From NCBI GenBank assembly GCA_009360885.1, contig SPEL01000001.1, positions 372,001-436,000 on the forward strand: a DNA stretch of 64,000 nucleotides, written 5' to 3'. Positions within the stretch are counted from its first letter, which is position 1. The number at the start of each line of letters is the position of its first letter. The translations under genes were made by a program, and so were the position numbers. Below the pieces are notes generated by a model, which was given only the letters and a program-made list of their open reading frames with translations, had not been told where the DNA came from and did not search any database. Shown here in pieces: positions 1 to 8,953 of this stretch. Origin of the DNA: Sphingobium sp. Its GTDB lineage: Bacteria > Pseudomonadota > Alphaproteobacteria > Sphingomonadales > Sphingomonadaceae.

Positions 1-1
1 T

Positions 2-181
2 GCCGCACTATCCAACATGATGGTGAAATCTGCCGGGCAGGGCGATCCTGCCACGCTGGAGGATTTGGTGAAGGATATGCTTCGCCCGATGCTGAAGGAA
101 TGGCTGGACGCGAACCTTCCCAATATGGTCGAAGGCATGGTGGCGAAGGAAATTTCGCGCATCACCGGGCGTCCTCTCTGA
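2..181 (+). CDS. popZ: PopZ-like polar organizing protein, C-terminal end (5' truncated)
   Basis: The reading frame is open from base 2 to the TGA at 179-181 and gives the last 59 residues of a protein whose start lies outside the window. The visible part holds the tail typical of the DUF2497/PopZ family: an acidic stretch, then LEDLVKDMLRPMLKEWLDAN, LPNMVEGMV and a terminal basic helix ending EISRITGRPL. In Caulobacter PopZ assembles at cell poles and anchors the chromosome origin. The family gene lies next to valS in many alphaproteobacteria, as here, which supports the call. Function in this strain is inferred from the family. Confidence 0.8.
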   Translation, partial: AALSNMMVKSAGQGDPATLEDLVKDMLRPMLKEWLDANLPNMVEGMVAKEISRITGRPL

Positions 182-393
182 TTCTATAGCCCCTTTTTGG
201 TTGTTTGCTGTGCTGGGAGGCGAGCCTTCCTGCCCATAGACTGGCACGATACCCATTCTGCACCTTTCCATTGCATGGCTATGTCTGCCCTGATGTCCCC
301 AATATAAATGGCGACCTTATCCGCAAGGGCTGAGCGGCCCTCATGTTCGTGAGGGTGGCTAACGACATTATGATTCTAACATGCTGTTATAGG

Positions 394-469
394 CTAGTGA
401 CCTGAATCTGAAGTTCGTCACATTGTTAGGCAAGGGTTGAACGAACTTTAGATTCATGAAGGTCACTAG
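394..469. repeat. Imperfect inverted repeat, stem-loop 1 in the popZ-valS gap
   Basis: The left arm at 394-418 begins CTAGTGACC and the right arm at 441-469 ends GGTCACTAG. The arms pair over about 25 bases with one mismatch and a 4-base extra segment in the right arm. It lies in the 494-bp gap (182-675) between popZ and valS, which otherwise shows no gene. It may be a mobile palindromic element; a transcript hairpin is also possible. Confidence 0.7.
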
Positions 470-482
470 CAAATATATGATT

Positions 483-560
483 CTAGTGTGGTTTATGGAT
501 TTGAAATACGCTCTTGGTTCAGCCGCTATAATGTGGCGTATTTCAAATCCACCACACTAG
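483..560. repeat. Imperfect inverted repeat, stem-loop 2 in the popZ-valS gap
   Basis: The left arm at 483-510 (CTAGTGTGG ... GGATTTGAAATACG) pairs with the right arm at 537-560, apart from a 4-base excess in the left arm. Like the first element it has CTAGTG/CACTAG termini and a 4-base asymmetry, so the two look like related copies with different cores. Just beyond it, GGCGCTATAAAAGGGCGTATTTC around 576-600 resembles part of the loop and right arm, a possible decayed third piece. The valS promoter has to lie in or beyond these repeats. Confidence 0.7.
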
Positions 561-675
561 GGAAAGGTGCTGGCCTTAGGCGCTATAAAAGGGCGTATTT
601 CCTGTCTTCCCATCGGTGAATGTTGCTCTGTGCCAACTTCCCTTTTCCTCTCTTTATCGTTAAAGGCTGGCCGCT

Positions 676-3345
676 ATGACAGAAATCGCCAAGACATTTG
701 ATCCGGCCTCTATTGAGGCGCGTTGGTACACCCATTGGGAAAAGGCCGGTCTGTTCCGGCCAGAGCGCCCGGATGCGCAGCCTTTCACCATCGTTAACCC
801 GCCGCCAAATGTGACGGGCAATCTGCATGTCGGCCATGCGCTTGATAACACATTGCAGGACATCATCGTCCGTTATGAGCGTCTGCGTGGTAAGGATGCG
901 CTGTGGGTGGTTGGCACCGACCATGCCGGCATCGCGACCCAGATGGTGGTTGAGCGGCAGATGAATGCCAAAGGTGAAAAGCGCACCGATTATTCGCGTG
1001 AGGATTTCATCGCCAAGGTGTGGGAATGGAAGGCCGAGAGCGGCGGTTCCATCACCGGCCAGCTTCGTCGCCTTGGTTGCTCGATGGATTGGAGCCGCGA
1101 GCAATTCACCATGGACCCGCATTTTACCCAAGCCGTGGTGAAGGTGTTTGTGGACCTTCATAAAAAAGGCCTGATTTACCGCGATAAAAGGCTGGTCAAT
1201 TGGGATCCGCATTTCCGCACTGCCATTTCCGATCTGGAAGTGGAAACGAAGGAAGTGCAAGGGAAATTCTGGCATTTCCGCTATCCGCTGGCCGATGGTG
1301 TGACTCTGGCCGACGGGCGCGACCATATCATCGTTGCGACGACCCGCCCGGAAACCATGCTGGCGGATATGGCTGTCGCGGTTAATGGCGCGGATGAACG
1401 CTATGCCAGTGTGATTGGTAAGGAAATCATTCTGCCGATTACGGGCCGCCGTATCCCGATTGTGGCGGATGACCATGCTGACCCGGAACTGGGCAGCGGT
1501 GCGGTGAAGATCACCCCCGGCCATGATTTTAACGACTTTGAGGTAGGCAAGCGCGCAGGCATTGCGGCGGCGGACATGCTCAACATGCTCGATGCCGATG
1601 CCAATGTCTGTCAGAGCGCGGATGGCCTCATCCCGGCGGAATATCTGGGGCTTGATCGTTTCGATGCGCGCAAGGCGGTCATTGCGAAGATGAAGGAGCT
1701 GGGCCGTCTCGTCCTCTTTGCCGATAAGGAAGGGAATGAGAAAGAGGCCGAGGATCGCACGATTCAGACGCCTTATGGCGACCGTTCCGGTGTGGTGATC
1801 GAGCCATGGCTGACCGACCAATGGTATGTGGACGCGGCAAGGCTGGCCCAGCCCGCGATTGAGGCGGTGCGCTCCGGCGCGGTGGAGATCGTACCGAAGG
1901 CGTGGGAAAAAACCTATTATAACTGGATGGATAATATCCAGCCATGGTGTGTTTCGCGTCAGCTCTGGTGGGGCCATCAAATCCCCGCATGGTATGATGA
2001 GGATGGCAATGCCTATGTGGCGGAGAATGAGGCCGCAGCGCAGGAGCAGGCCGGTAACAAGCAGCTCACCCGCGATAGCGATGTGCTGGATACTTGGTTC
2101 TCATCCGCTTTGTGGCCCTTTGCTACCCTTGGCTGGCCGGAGCAGACGGACCTTGTCAAACGTCATTACCCCAATGATCTGCTGATTTCGGGCTTTGACA
2201 TATTGTTCTTCTGGGATGCACGCATGTTGATGCAGGGCATAGAGTTCATGGAGGAGGCACCGTGGAAGCGCCTCTATCTCCATGGCCTTGTGCGCGCAGC
2301 GGATGGGCAGAAAATGTCCAAATCCAAGGGCAATGTGGTTGATCCCATTGGCCTGATCGACAGTTACGGTGCGGATGCGCTGCGCTTCTTCATGGCGGCG
2401 ATGGAAAGCCAAGGCCGCGATGTGAAGATGGATGAAAAGCGGGTTGAGGGCTATCGCAACTTCGCAACGAAGCTATGGAATGCCACACGCTTTGCGATGT
2501 CCAACGGCATTGGCGCATCATCGTCGGTTGCCGCCCCTGCCGCGACCCATGCGGTGAATAAGTGGATCATCGGTGAGGTGGTCGATACCGTCGCTGCGCT
2601 GGATAAGGCGCTCGCTGAACTGCGTTTTGATGCCGCTGCCAATGCGATTTACCATTTCGTGTGGGATCAGTTCTGCGACTGGTATCTGGAACTCATCAAG
2701 GGCCAGATTGATGACGAGACAAAGGCGGTTGCCGGTTGGGTGCTGGACCAGATTCTCGTCATGCTTCATCCGTTCATGCCCTTCATCACCGAAGAGTTAT
2801 GGCATGCTCTGGGGGATCGCTCTGGTGATCTGATCGTCGCGCAATGGCCCGCCCCACAGGCGCAGGTTGATACGGATGCCAAGGCAGAGGTGGAATGGCT
2901 GATTAAACTCGTCAGCGATATTCGCGCCGCTCGCGCGGAACTCAATGTTTCGCCCGGTGCGAAGCTGGAGATGTTTGTGCGCGATGCAGGTCCTGTGACC
3001 AGCCACCGTATTCGCGCGCAATTTGCTGCCCTCTCTCGCCTTGCGCGGGTCAATAGCTGTTCGGCTGATGCTGCCCCTGCGGGTAGCTCAGCGCAGGTGG
3101 TGGTCGATGAAGCGACTTTCATCCTGCCGCTGGAGGGCGTGATTGACATCGCGGCTGAAAAGGCGCGTCTGACGAAAGCGATGGAAGCCGCCGCTAAGGA
3201 AGCGAAATCGCTGGAAGGGCGTCTTAGCAATCCCAGCTTCGTGGAAAAGGCAAAGCCAGAAGCCGTCGAAAAGGCCCGCGCTGACCATGCCGAAAAATCG
3301 GCAGAGGCCGCGAGGCTGGCGGAGGCTTTGGCGCGGCTAGGGTAA
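676..3345 (+). CDS. valS: Valine--tRNA ligase
   Basis: Cytoplasmic class I aminoacyl-tRNA synthetase that charges tRNA-Val and edits threonyl errors. The 889-residue length fits the family. The class I signature HVGH is at residues 51-54 after PPPNVTGNL, and KMSKS is at 546-550. Between them lies the editing (CP1) insertion, including the [11 protein letters not shown] stretch near residue 220. An anticodon-binding helical domain follows and a basic coiled-coil tRNA-binding arm occupies about residues 825-889. The ATG follows GTTAAAGGCTGGCCGCT, a weak ribosome site, but the N-terminus ([10 protein letters not shown]) matches family starts. It is a single-copy housekeeping gene and anchors the chromosome assignment. 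Confidence 0.98.
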   Translation: MTEIAKTFDPASIEARWYTHWEKAGLFRPERPDAQPFTIVNPPPNVTGNLHVGHALDNTLQDIIVRYERLRGKDALWVVGTDHAGIATQMVVERQMNAKGEKRTDYSREDFIAKVWEWKAESGGSITGQLRRLGCSMDWSREQFTMDPHFTQAVVKVFVDLHKKGLIYRDKRLVNWDPHFRTAISDLEVETKEVQGKFWHFRYPLADGVTLADGRDHIIVATTRPETMLADMAVAVNGADERYASVIGKEIILPITGRRIPIVADDHADPELGSGAVKITPGHDFNDFEVGKRAGIAAADMLNMLDADANVCQSADGLIPAEYLGLDRFDARKAVIAKMKELGRLVLFADKEGNEKEAEDRTIQTPYGDRSGVVIEPWLTDQWYVDAARLAQPAIEAVRSGAVEIVPKAWEKTYYNWMDNIQPWCVSRQLWWGHQIPAWYDEDGNAYVAENEAAAQEQAGNKQLTRDSDVLDTWFSSALWPFATLGWPEQTDLVKRHYPNDLLISGFDILFFWDARMLMQGIEFMEEAPWKRLYLHGLVRAADGQKMSKSKGNVVDPIGLIDSYGADALRFFMAAMESQGRDVKMDEKRVEGYRNFATKLWNATRFAMSNGIGASSSVAAPAATHAVNKWIIGEVVDTVAALDKALAELRFDAAANAIYHFVWDQFCDWYLELIKGQIDDETKAVAGWVLDQILVMLHPFMPFITEELWHALGDRSGDLIVAQWPAPQAQVDTDAKAEVEWLIKLVSDIRAARAELNVSPGAKLEMFVRDAGPVTSHRIRAQFAALSRLARVNSCSADAAPAGSSAQVVVDEATFILPLEGVIDIAAEKARLTKAMEAAAKEAKSLEGRLSNPSFVEKAKPEAVEKARADHAEKSAEAARLAEALARLG

Positions 3346-3390
3346 AGGCTTTCCTTCCGCCTTCATGGGGGCGGGACGCTGCAATGAAAA

Positions 3391-3421
3391 CGGGGCCGGG
3401 GCGATTGTTCTGGCCCCGCAT
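3391..3421 (+). terminator. GC-rich hairpin after valS
   Basis: CGGGGCC at 3391-3397 pairs with GGCCCCG at 3412-3418 and is preceded by AAAA and followed by CATTTG. It sits between the valS stop and the receptor start, where a terminator would be expected. The U-tract is poor, so it may terminate weakly. Confidence 0.5.
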
Positions 3422-3435
3422 TTGTAAGGAATGAG

Positions 3436-5505
3436 ATGGTGTTGGTGCGCGCTTTGGGAAACAGGAACAGGCCCTTGTTCGTGGCGGGGTTAATGGCTAC
3501 AGCCATGTCTATGTTGGCCGGGGTGGCCCATGGGCGTGAGAGTGATGAAGCGTCCCGTCATGACAACAAGCCAGCAGAGGAAAATGCCCCCATCATCGTG
3601 CTGGGCCGAGGCCTGCCTTTACCGCCTGCGACTGCCGCTTATGGCAGTGAAATCATCACGCGGGAACAGCTCAGCCGTGAGCCATCGGGTCGCATCGAAA
3701 ATGCGCTGGGCAGCCTTGCGGGGTTTCAGCAATTCCGCCGCGCCGACAGCCGCAGCGCCAACCCTTCGGCGCAGGGCGTAACTCTTCGTGCGTTGGGCGG
3801 CAATGCCAGCAGCCGGGCGCTGCTTCTGCTCGATGGCGTGCCGCAGGCGGACCCGTTTTTCGGCTATATCCCCTTCACCGCGCTCGCCCCGGAGCGCATG
3901 GGCGTGGTGCGGATAACCCGTGGCGGCGGGGTCGGGGCATTCGGCGCAGGGGCCGTTGCCGGAACCGTCGAACTGGCGAGTGCGGACCGCAGCGAACTGC
4001 CGCTTTATGAAGGCGCTGCCTTTTGGGGGAGCCGCGATGCACAGGAACTCAACGTTAGCTTCAGCCCCAATGTTGGCACGGGTTTTGTCTCCGTTTCCGG
4101 GCGTTGGGAGCGGGGAGATGGTTTCCACACTACGCCCGCTGACCTGCGCGTCGCGGCTAGTGTCCCTGCGCGCTATCGGGATTGGTCCACCTCCATCAGG
4201 GGTGTTGTGCCGGTAGGCGATAATGGCGAAATTCAGGCGCGCATCGCGCTGTTCCGTGACAACCGTACCCTGCGCTTTGCTGGCGCGGATAATAGCAGCG
4301 AGGGGCAAGATGCCTCCATCCGTTACATATCGCACGGGCCTTGGCAGGTGGATGCGCTCGCCTATGTGCAGGCGCGTAATTTCACCAGCAAGACGATCAG
4401 TGCGACCAGCTATCGCCTTGTCCTTGACCAGCGGGATACCCCCGCGACCGGCATAGGCGGCAAGCTGGAAATCCGCCCGCCGGTTGGTGACGCGCATATG
4501 CTGCGCTTCGGGGTGGATAGCCGCATCACATCCGGCACAATGCTGGAGGATGCTATTAACGGCGGTACCGGGTTGATGACGGCGACGCGGCGGGCCTTTG
4601 GGCGGCAGGTGACGAGCGGTTTCTTTGTCGAGGACGACTGGACGCTGGGCAACATCATCCTGACGGCGGGTGCGCGGGCGGACCGGTGGACCATCAGCAA
4701 TTCCTCCTTTGCGGAGCGTAATGCGGCCGGCGTGCTGACGACTGACACCCATTTCCCAGACCGTAATGGCTGGGAAGGGAGTTATCGCGCAGGGGCGGTG
4801 TGGAATGCTGGCGATGTTCTGGCGCTGCGGGCGGCGGGCTATACCGGCTTTCGTCTGCCGACTTTGAATGAGCTGTATCGCGGTTTTAGTGTTGGCGCGG
4901 TGCGCACCAATGCGAACCCGAACCTGTCGCCAGAACGGTTGCGCGGGGCGGAGGCCGGTTTTGATGTTACCCCTGCGCCGGGTATGAAATTCAGCGCGAC
5001 GGCATATTATAATCGCCTCAAAGGCGCGATTTCCAATGTGACGGTGTCCAACAATGTGCGCGAACGGCGCAATGTGGATGCCATTGTCGCAAAGGGCATC
5101 GAGCTATCGGCGCAGGCGGAACTAGGTACGGTGCAACTGACAGCGTCTTATGCTTATGCGCATAGCAGATTGAGGGCGAGCGGCGCGCTGGATGGGCAGA
5201 ACCCGTCCCAAAGCCCCCATCATATGGCGAGTGCGGGATTGAGCTGGGAACCGATGATGGGCGCGACTATTGGGGCGCGTTTGCGCTATGTAGGGCCGCA
5301 ATATGAGGATGACCTTGGCGCTAATCGCATGCCTGATGCGTTGACGGTGGACGGTTCCGCGCAATGGCCGCTGATGCGCGGAGTTGCACTGGTGGGACGG
5401 GTCGAAAATCTATTTGATGAGCGGGTGGTGACCCGGCAGGTCGGCAATGATATTGACCTTGGCCTGCCGCGCACCATCTGGCTAGGGTTCAAAATTACAG
5501 GATGA
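3436..5505 (+). CDS. TonB-dependent outer-membrane receptor, probably for a ferric siderophore
   Basis: Outer-membrane beta-barrel transporter of 689 residues. The first ~33 residues have a basic start and a hydrophobic core ending near GVAHG, a Sec signal peptide. A plug domain follows (about 60-180; GRIENALGSLAGFQQFRRAD, LLLDGVPQADPF, and a GAFGAGAVAGTVEL region). The remainder is barrel, including the GFRLPTLNELYRGF segment typical of siderophore/B12-type receptors and a terminal strand ending WLGFKITG. It lies directly before the siderophore operon and overlaps the next gene by four bases, so uptake of the cognate ferric siderophore is the best guess. The substrate cannot be read from sequence alone. 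The ATG is preceded by AAGGAATGAG. Confidence 0.85.
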   Translation: MVLVRALGNRNRPLFVAGLMATAMSMLAGVAHGRESDEASRHDNKPAEENAPIIVLGRGLPLPPATAAYGSEIITREQLSREPSGRIENALGSLAGFQQFRRADSRSANPSAQGVTLRALGGNASSRALLLLDGVPQADPFFGYIPFTALAPERMGVVRITRGGGVGAFGAGAVAGTVELASADRSELPLYEGAAFWGSRDAQELNVSFSPNVGTGFVSVSGRWERGDGFHTTPADLRVAASVPARYRDWSTSIRGVVPVGDNGEIQARIALFRDNRTLRFAGADNSSEGQDASIRYISHGPWQVDALAYVQARNFTSKTISATSYRLVLDQRDTPATGIGGKLEIRPPVGDAHMLRFGVDSRITSGTMLEDAINGGTGLMTATRRAFGRQVTSGFFVEDDWTLGNIILTAGARADRWTISNSSFAERNAAGVLTTDTHFPDRNGWEGSYRAGAVWNAGDVLALRAAGYTGFRLPTLNELYRGFSVGAVRTNANPNLSPERLRGAEAGFDVTPAPGMKFSATAYYNRLKGAISNVTVSNNVRERRNVDAIVAKGIELSAQAELGTVQLTASYAYAHSRLRASGALDGQNPSQSPHHMASAGLSWEPMMGATIGARLRYVGPQYEDDLGANRMPDALTVDGSAQWPLMRGVALVGRVENLFDERVVTRQVGNDIDLGLPRTIWLGFKITG

Positions 5506-5519
5506 CGCAGGAGAGTGTG

Positions 5520-6029
5520 ATGACGCAGGCCGCTATATGGCGCAGCATGGCCGAAGCCGATTTGCCCGCCGTGCCGCCCATTTCTGATGTGGTGCATGGC
5601 AAATATACCGAACGGCTGGAGGTTTTTGCCGAACGCCTTGCGCTTTATCCGCAGGGGTGCTTCGTGCTGGAGCAGGCGGGGGAGATTATCGGATATTGTA
5701 TCACCCACCCATGGCATAAATATCAACCGGTTGATCTGGATATATTGCTGGGTGCGATCCCCGCAGATACCGGGACCTATTTCCTGCATGATATTGCCTT
5801 GTTACCGGCGGCGCGGGGGAGTGGCGCGGGCGCGGCGGGCGTGAATCTGGTGCTTGCCCATGCGCGGGATGCTGGATTTGCTGAGGTTGCTCTGGTTGCG
5901 GTCAATGGTGCGGATAGTTTTTGGGAAACCCGCGGTTTTGTGAAGGACGAGGACCCGACAATTGTCCGTAAATTGCTGGATAGTTATGGTGAAGGGGTTT
6001 TTTATATGGTCAATCCGCTTGAGGATTGA
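5520..6029 (+). CDS. GNAT family N-acetyltransferase
   Basis: Protein of 169 residues with a GNAT fold: an early strand-helix, a central hydrophobic strand (FVLEQAGEIIGYCITH), the FLHDIALLPAARGSGAG acetyl-CoA loop (a relaxed form of Q/RxxGxG/A) and a late VAVNGADSFWETRGF segment. The target is unknown. An upstream in-frame ATG at 5502 overlaps the receptor stop, but AGGAG at 5509-5513 stands six bases before the ATG at 5520, so the latter is chosen. Its position between receptor and siderophore operon suggests a role with iron uptake, perhaps N-acylation of a siderophore or amine, but this is inference. The last codons and the stop lie inside the first unit of a tandem repeat, so the present C-terminus (NPLED) may derive from the repeat. 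Confidence 0.8.
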   Translation: MTQAAIWRSMAEADLPAVPPISDVVHGKYTERLEVFAERLALYPQGCFVLEQAGEIIGYCITHPWHKYQPVDLDILLGAIPADTGTYFLHDIALLPAARGSGAGAAGVNLVLAHARDAGFAEVALVAVNGADSFWETRGFVKDEDPTIVRKLLDSYGEGVFYMVNPLED

Positions 6030-6106
6030 CCCGCAGGTAAAGACCAATCCACTTGAGGATTGACCCACAGGCAAAGACCAATCCGCTTGAGGATCGACCC
6101 ACAGGG
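6011..6106. repeat. Tandem 34-bp repeat, 2.8 copies, each a small hairpin
   Basis: Units begin at 6011, 6045 and 6079. Each begins CAATCC-N6-GGATTG (GGATCG in the third unit), a six-base palindromic stem, followed by acCCRCAGGYAAAGAC. The first unit covers the end of the GNAT gene including its stop codon (6027-6029). Three successive hairpins after a stop could slow transcription or protect the transcript. Confidence 0.85.
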
Positions 6107-6208
6107 CTATAAGCGAAACAGGCGCAGCCAATAGCGCGCCCCTCAGTGGAAATATGCTCGATAGAGAGCCAATTTCGGCGAATTAGTAACTGGCAAGATG
6201 ACGGAAAG

Positions 6209-6239
6209 ATTACGATAACATTATAATCCCCATCGTAAT
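6209..6239. promoter_or_regulatory. Candidate operator upstream of the siderophore operon
   Basis: ATTACGAT at 6209-6216 is the exact inverse of ATCGTAAT at 6232-6239. The spacer holds GATAACATTATAATC (6214-6228), an AT-rich imperfect palindrome loosely like a Fur box. It lies about 110 bases before the first siderophore gene. Iron control through Fur is expected for such operons, but the match is too weak to assert. Confidence 0.35.
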
Positions 6240-6346
6240 TGCGAATCACTTTCACCTTTCTTGACGCCCGATGGGAATGATGCGCATAGGCATTGTGCCA
6301 TGGGCTGCGGCCCTTTGCTCATATAGCATATCGGCTGATGGAGATA

Positions 6347-7999
6347 ATGAAGGTGACGAAGAAGCTGGAACAGGTCTGGCCGCAGGATTTCGCAGAGCGC
6401 TATCGTCAGCGCGGATATTGGACCGGCGAGACTTTTCGCACGATGCTGGCGGCGAGGGCGCAGGAATATGGCGATGCCATTGCGGTTGTCGGCGGGGATC
6501 AGCGCTGGACCTATACCGAACTGGCGCAGCGGGCCGATGTGGCCGCCGCTGGCTTCCTTGCCCTTGGTCTGAAACCCGGCGACCGGGTGATCGTGCAGCT
6601 TCCTAATATAGCCGAATTTCTCTCTGTCACCTTTGGTCTGATGCGGGCGAATATTATCCCGGTGTTTACGTTGCCTGCCCATCGCCTGACGGAAATCACG
6701 CATTTTGCACGCAAGTCTGAGGCGGTTGCCTATGTGGTGGCGGATAAGTGGGATGGATTTGAGTATCGCACGCTTGCCGACAGCGTGATGGCAGAGGTTC
6801 CTGCCATTCAGCATAGCATTGTCGTGGGGGATGCCGGGCATCACACGGCGTTCAATGACTTTGCGGCCAATCCGCCCCTGCTGCCGGTGGAGGATGTGGA
6901 CCCGGCATCGGTCGCGCTGGTGCAGATTTCGGGGGGGAGCACAGGGCTGTCGAAGCTCATCCCCCGCACGCATAATGATTATCTCTACAGCATTCGCGCC
7001 AGTAACCCCCTCTGTGGTATTACGCCTGACAGCGTCTATCTAGGCGCGTTGCCGGTGGCGCATAATTTCCCGATGAGTTCGCCCGGCATTTTCGGGGCAA
7101 TCTATGGCGGTGCGCGGGTGGTGATGGCGCCTTCGCCCGCGCCGGATACGGCCTTCCCATTGATAGAGCGGGAGAAGGTAACGATTACCGGCCTTGTTCC
7201 GCCGCTGGCGTTATTATGGTTACAGGCCGCACCTAAAACCGGGCATAATCTGTCGAGCCTAGAGGTGCTACAGGTTGGCGGCGCGAAGTTCATGGCCGAG
7301 GCAGCAAAGCGCGTTCGCCCGGTTCTGGGCTGCACCTTGCAACAGGTGTTCGGCATGGCGGAGGGGCTGGTCAATTATACCCGGCTTGACGACCCGGAGG
7401 ACATCATCACCGATACGCAGGGCCGCGCCATTTGTACCGAAGATGACGAGGTGCTGATCCTCGACGATCAGGGCAATGCAGTGCCAGAGGGCGAGGCGGG
7501 CAATTTGCTGACCCGTGGCCCCTATACCATTCGCGGCTATCATGATGATGCGGCGGCCAACGCTCGTTCCTTTACCGAGGATGGGTTTTACCGCACCGGC
7601 GATGTGGTAAAGCGCCTGCCCGGTGGCTATCTGGTGGTTCAGGGCCGCGCGACCGACCATATCAACCGCGCTGGTGAGAAAATATCGGCGGAGGAGGTAG
7701 AGGATCATCTCCTTGCCCATCCGCAGATATTTGACGCGGCCGTGGTTTCCATCCCCGATGATTTTCTGGGTGAGAGAAGCTGCGCCTTCATCATCCCCGA
7801 CGGTGAAGCACCTAAGGCGGCCAGCGTGAAAGGCTGGATGCGGAAACGCGATATTGCCGCCTTCAAAATTCCCGATCAGATTGTGTTCGTGGATGAATTT
7901 GTGACGACCGCAGTGGGGAAAATCAGCCGCAAGGAGTTACGGGCGACGCTGCGGGCGCGTTTGATAGAGGAAGAAGCCGCGAAAAAGGGGCAGCCATAA
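6347..7999 (+). CDS. entE: 2,3-dihydroxybenzoate-AMP ligase (siderophore initiation)
   Basis: Stand-alone adenylation enzyme that activates 2,3-dihydroxybenzoate and loads it onto the aryl carrier protein. From ATG 6347 it has 550 residues. The protein follows the DhbE/EntE plan closely: WPQDFAERYRQRGYW at the start, an ISGGSTGLSKLIPRTH phosphate loop, AHNFPMSSPG in the aryl pocket, FGMAEGLVNYTRLDDPE, YRTGD, and a late KISRKELR lysine motif. A salicylate-activating relative cannot be fully excluded, but the isochorismatase and EntA-like dehydrogenase downstream indicate 2,3-DHB. In-frame starts exist at 6293, 6338 and 6347; the last has GGAGA just upstream and matches family N-termini. It overlaps the next gene by one base. 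Confidence 0.93.
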   Translation: MKVTKKLEQVWPQDFAERYRQRGYWTGETFRTMLAARAQEYGDAIAVVGGDQRWTYTELAQRADVAAAGFLALGLKPGDRVIVQLPNIAEFLSVTFGLMRANIIPVFTLPAHRLTEITHFARKSEAVAYVVADKWDGFEYRTLADSVMAEVPAIQHSIVVGDAGHHTAFNDFAANPPLLPVEDVDPASVALVQISGGSTGLSKLIPRTHNDYLYSIRASNPLCGITPDSVYLGALPVAHNFPMSSPGIFGAIYGGARVVMAPSPAPDTAFPLIEREKVTITGLVPPLALLWLQAAPKTGHNLSSLEVLQVGGAKFMAEAAKRVRPVLGCTLQQVFGMAEGLVNYTRLDDPEDIITDTQGRAICTEDDEVLILDDQGNAVPEGEAGNLLTRGPYTIRGYHDDAAANARSFTEDGFYRTGDVVKRLPGGYLVVQGRATDHINRAGEKISAEEVEDHLLAHPQIFDAAVVSIPDDFLGERSCAFIIPDGEAPKAASVKGWMRKRDIAAFKIPDQIVFVDEFVTTAVGKISRKELRATLRARLIEEEAAKKGQP

Positions 8000-8703
8000 T
8001 GGCGGACGTAGTGGTCGCAGCCGACGCACAAACAAGCGTTGTGGGAACCGATGATGCGCCCTTTCCCCGGCGCTTACCCTCTATCCCGGCTTATGATTTG
8101 CCGACTGAGGAAGAATTGCCGCGCAATCGCGCCGATTGGGCGCTGGAACCGCGCCGCGCCGCGCTTCTCATCCATGACATGCAGCGTTATTTCGTCGATG
8201 CCTTCACGCCGGATAGCGCGCCCATCGTGCCCGTCACGGCCCATATCAGGGCATTGGCGGACAAGGCGCGGGCAATGAATATTCCCATTTTCTACACCGC
8301 GCAAAATGGCGATCAGGACAGGCGGGATCGTGGATTACAGGCGGATTTATGGGGGCCGGGTATGCGCCATGTGCCGCAGCATCAGCCGGTCATTGATGAC
8401 CTTACCCCGCAAGAGGGCGACTTTGTGCTGGTCAAGCATCGCTACAGCGCGTTTCAGCGCAGCAACCTCGAAACATTAATGCGCGCGCGTGGCCGTGACC
8501 AGCTTCTCATTTGCGGTGTCTATGCCCATATCGGGTGCCTGATGACCGCAGGCGAGGCGTTTCAGCGCGATATAGAGCCATTTTTTGTGGCCGATGCGCT
8601 GGGTGATTTTTCGCGGGACTGGCACGATATGGCGCTTACCCATGCGGCGGATTGCTGTGCCATGGTCCATTCCACCCGCCAGATATTGGAACTGTTGAAA
8701 TGA
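7999..8703 (+). CDS. entB: Isochorismatase (EntB lyase domain without carrier domain)
   Basis: Converts isochorismate to 2,3-dihydro-2,3-dihydroxybenzoate. The 234 residues match only the N-terminal half of classical EntB: LPSIPAYDLP, RAALLIHDMQRYFVDAF with the catalytic Asp, IPIFYTAQNGDQ, LWGPGM, VLVKHRYSAFQRS with the catalytic Lys, GVYAHIGCLMTA, and PFFVADALGDFSRDWH. Classical EntB continues into an aryl carrier domain; here the protein stops after ILELLK and the carrier is the next, overlapping gene. An extra ~25-residue N-terminal leader precedes the family start. The ATG overlaps the ligase stop by one base, indicating translational coupling. Confidence 0.93.
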   Translation: MADVVVAADAQTSVVGTDDAPFPRRLPSIPAYDLPTEEELPRNRADWALEPRRAALLIHDMQRYFVDAFTPDSAPIVPVTAHIRALADKARAMNIPIFYTAQNGDQDRRDRGLQADLWGPGMRHVPQHQPVIDDLTPQEGDFVLVKHRYSAFQRSNLETLMRARGRDQLLICGVYAHIGCLMTAGEAFQRDIEPFFVADALGDFSRDWHDMALTHAADCCAMVHSTRQILELLK

Positions 8704-8936
8704 GCAAAACACCTCTGACCCTTGATGATATTCGTGCCGACATCATCGCCTATCTTCCCGAAGATGCCGATGATTTTGATAATGATGATAATTTGATGGA
8801 TGTGGGGCTCGACAGTATGCGGGCGATGACGCTGGTGTCTCATTGGGAAGAAAAAGGCGTGCCGCTGGATTTTGCGGACCTTGCCGAAAGCATGACGGTG
8901 GACGGACTATGGGCCATCCTTCAGGAACGTCAGTAA
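8700..8936 (+). CDS. Stand-alone aryl carrier protein
   Basis: A 78-residue acyl-carrier-type protein. The phosphopantetheine attachment site is the Ser in DVGLDSMRAM (about residue 39). It aligns with the C-terminal carrier domain of EntB (DDNLxDYGLDSxRMM in the E. coli protein), so it should receive 2,3-dihydroxybenzoate from the upstream ligase and present it to the condensation domain downstream. The ATG at 8700 overlaps the isochorismatase stop in an ATGA arrangement; a longer in-frame reading from 8652 is not needed. The highly acidic composition is normal for carrier proteins. Confidence 0.92.
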   Translation: MSKTPLTLDDIRADIIAYLPEDADDFDNDDNLMDVGLDSMRAMTLVSHWEEKGVPLDFADLAESMTVDGLWAILQERQ

Positions 8937-8953
8937 AATAAGGAATAAGGGCG

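Noticed and set aside
583-1980. Long minus-strand open frame of 465 codons across the start of valS
   Set aside because: It is antisense to a clear valS with all class I motifs, and its His/Arg-rich composition is a shadow of GC-rich codons.
3619-4752. Minus-strand 377-codon frame inside the TonB receptor gene
   Set aside because: Antisense shadow: low-complexity Arg/Ala composition and no recognisable motif, while the plus strand has a complete receptor.
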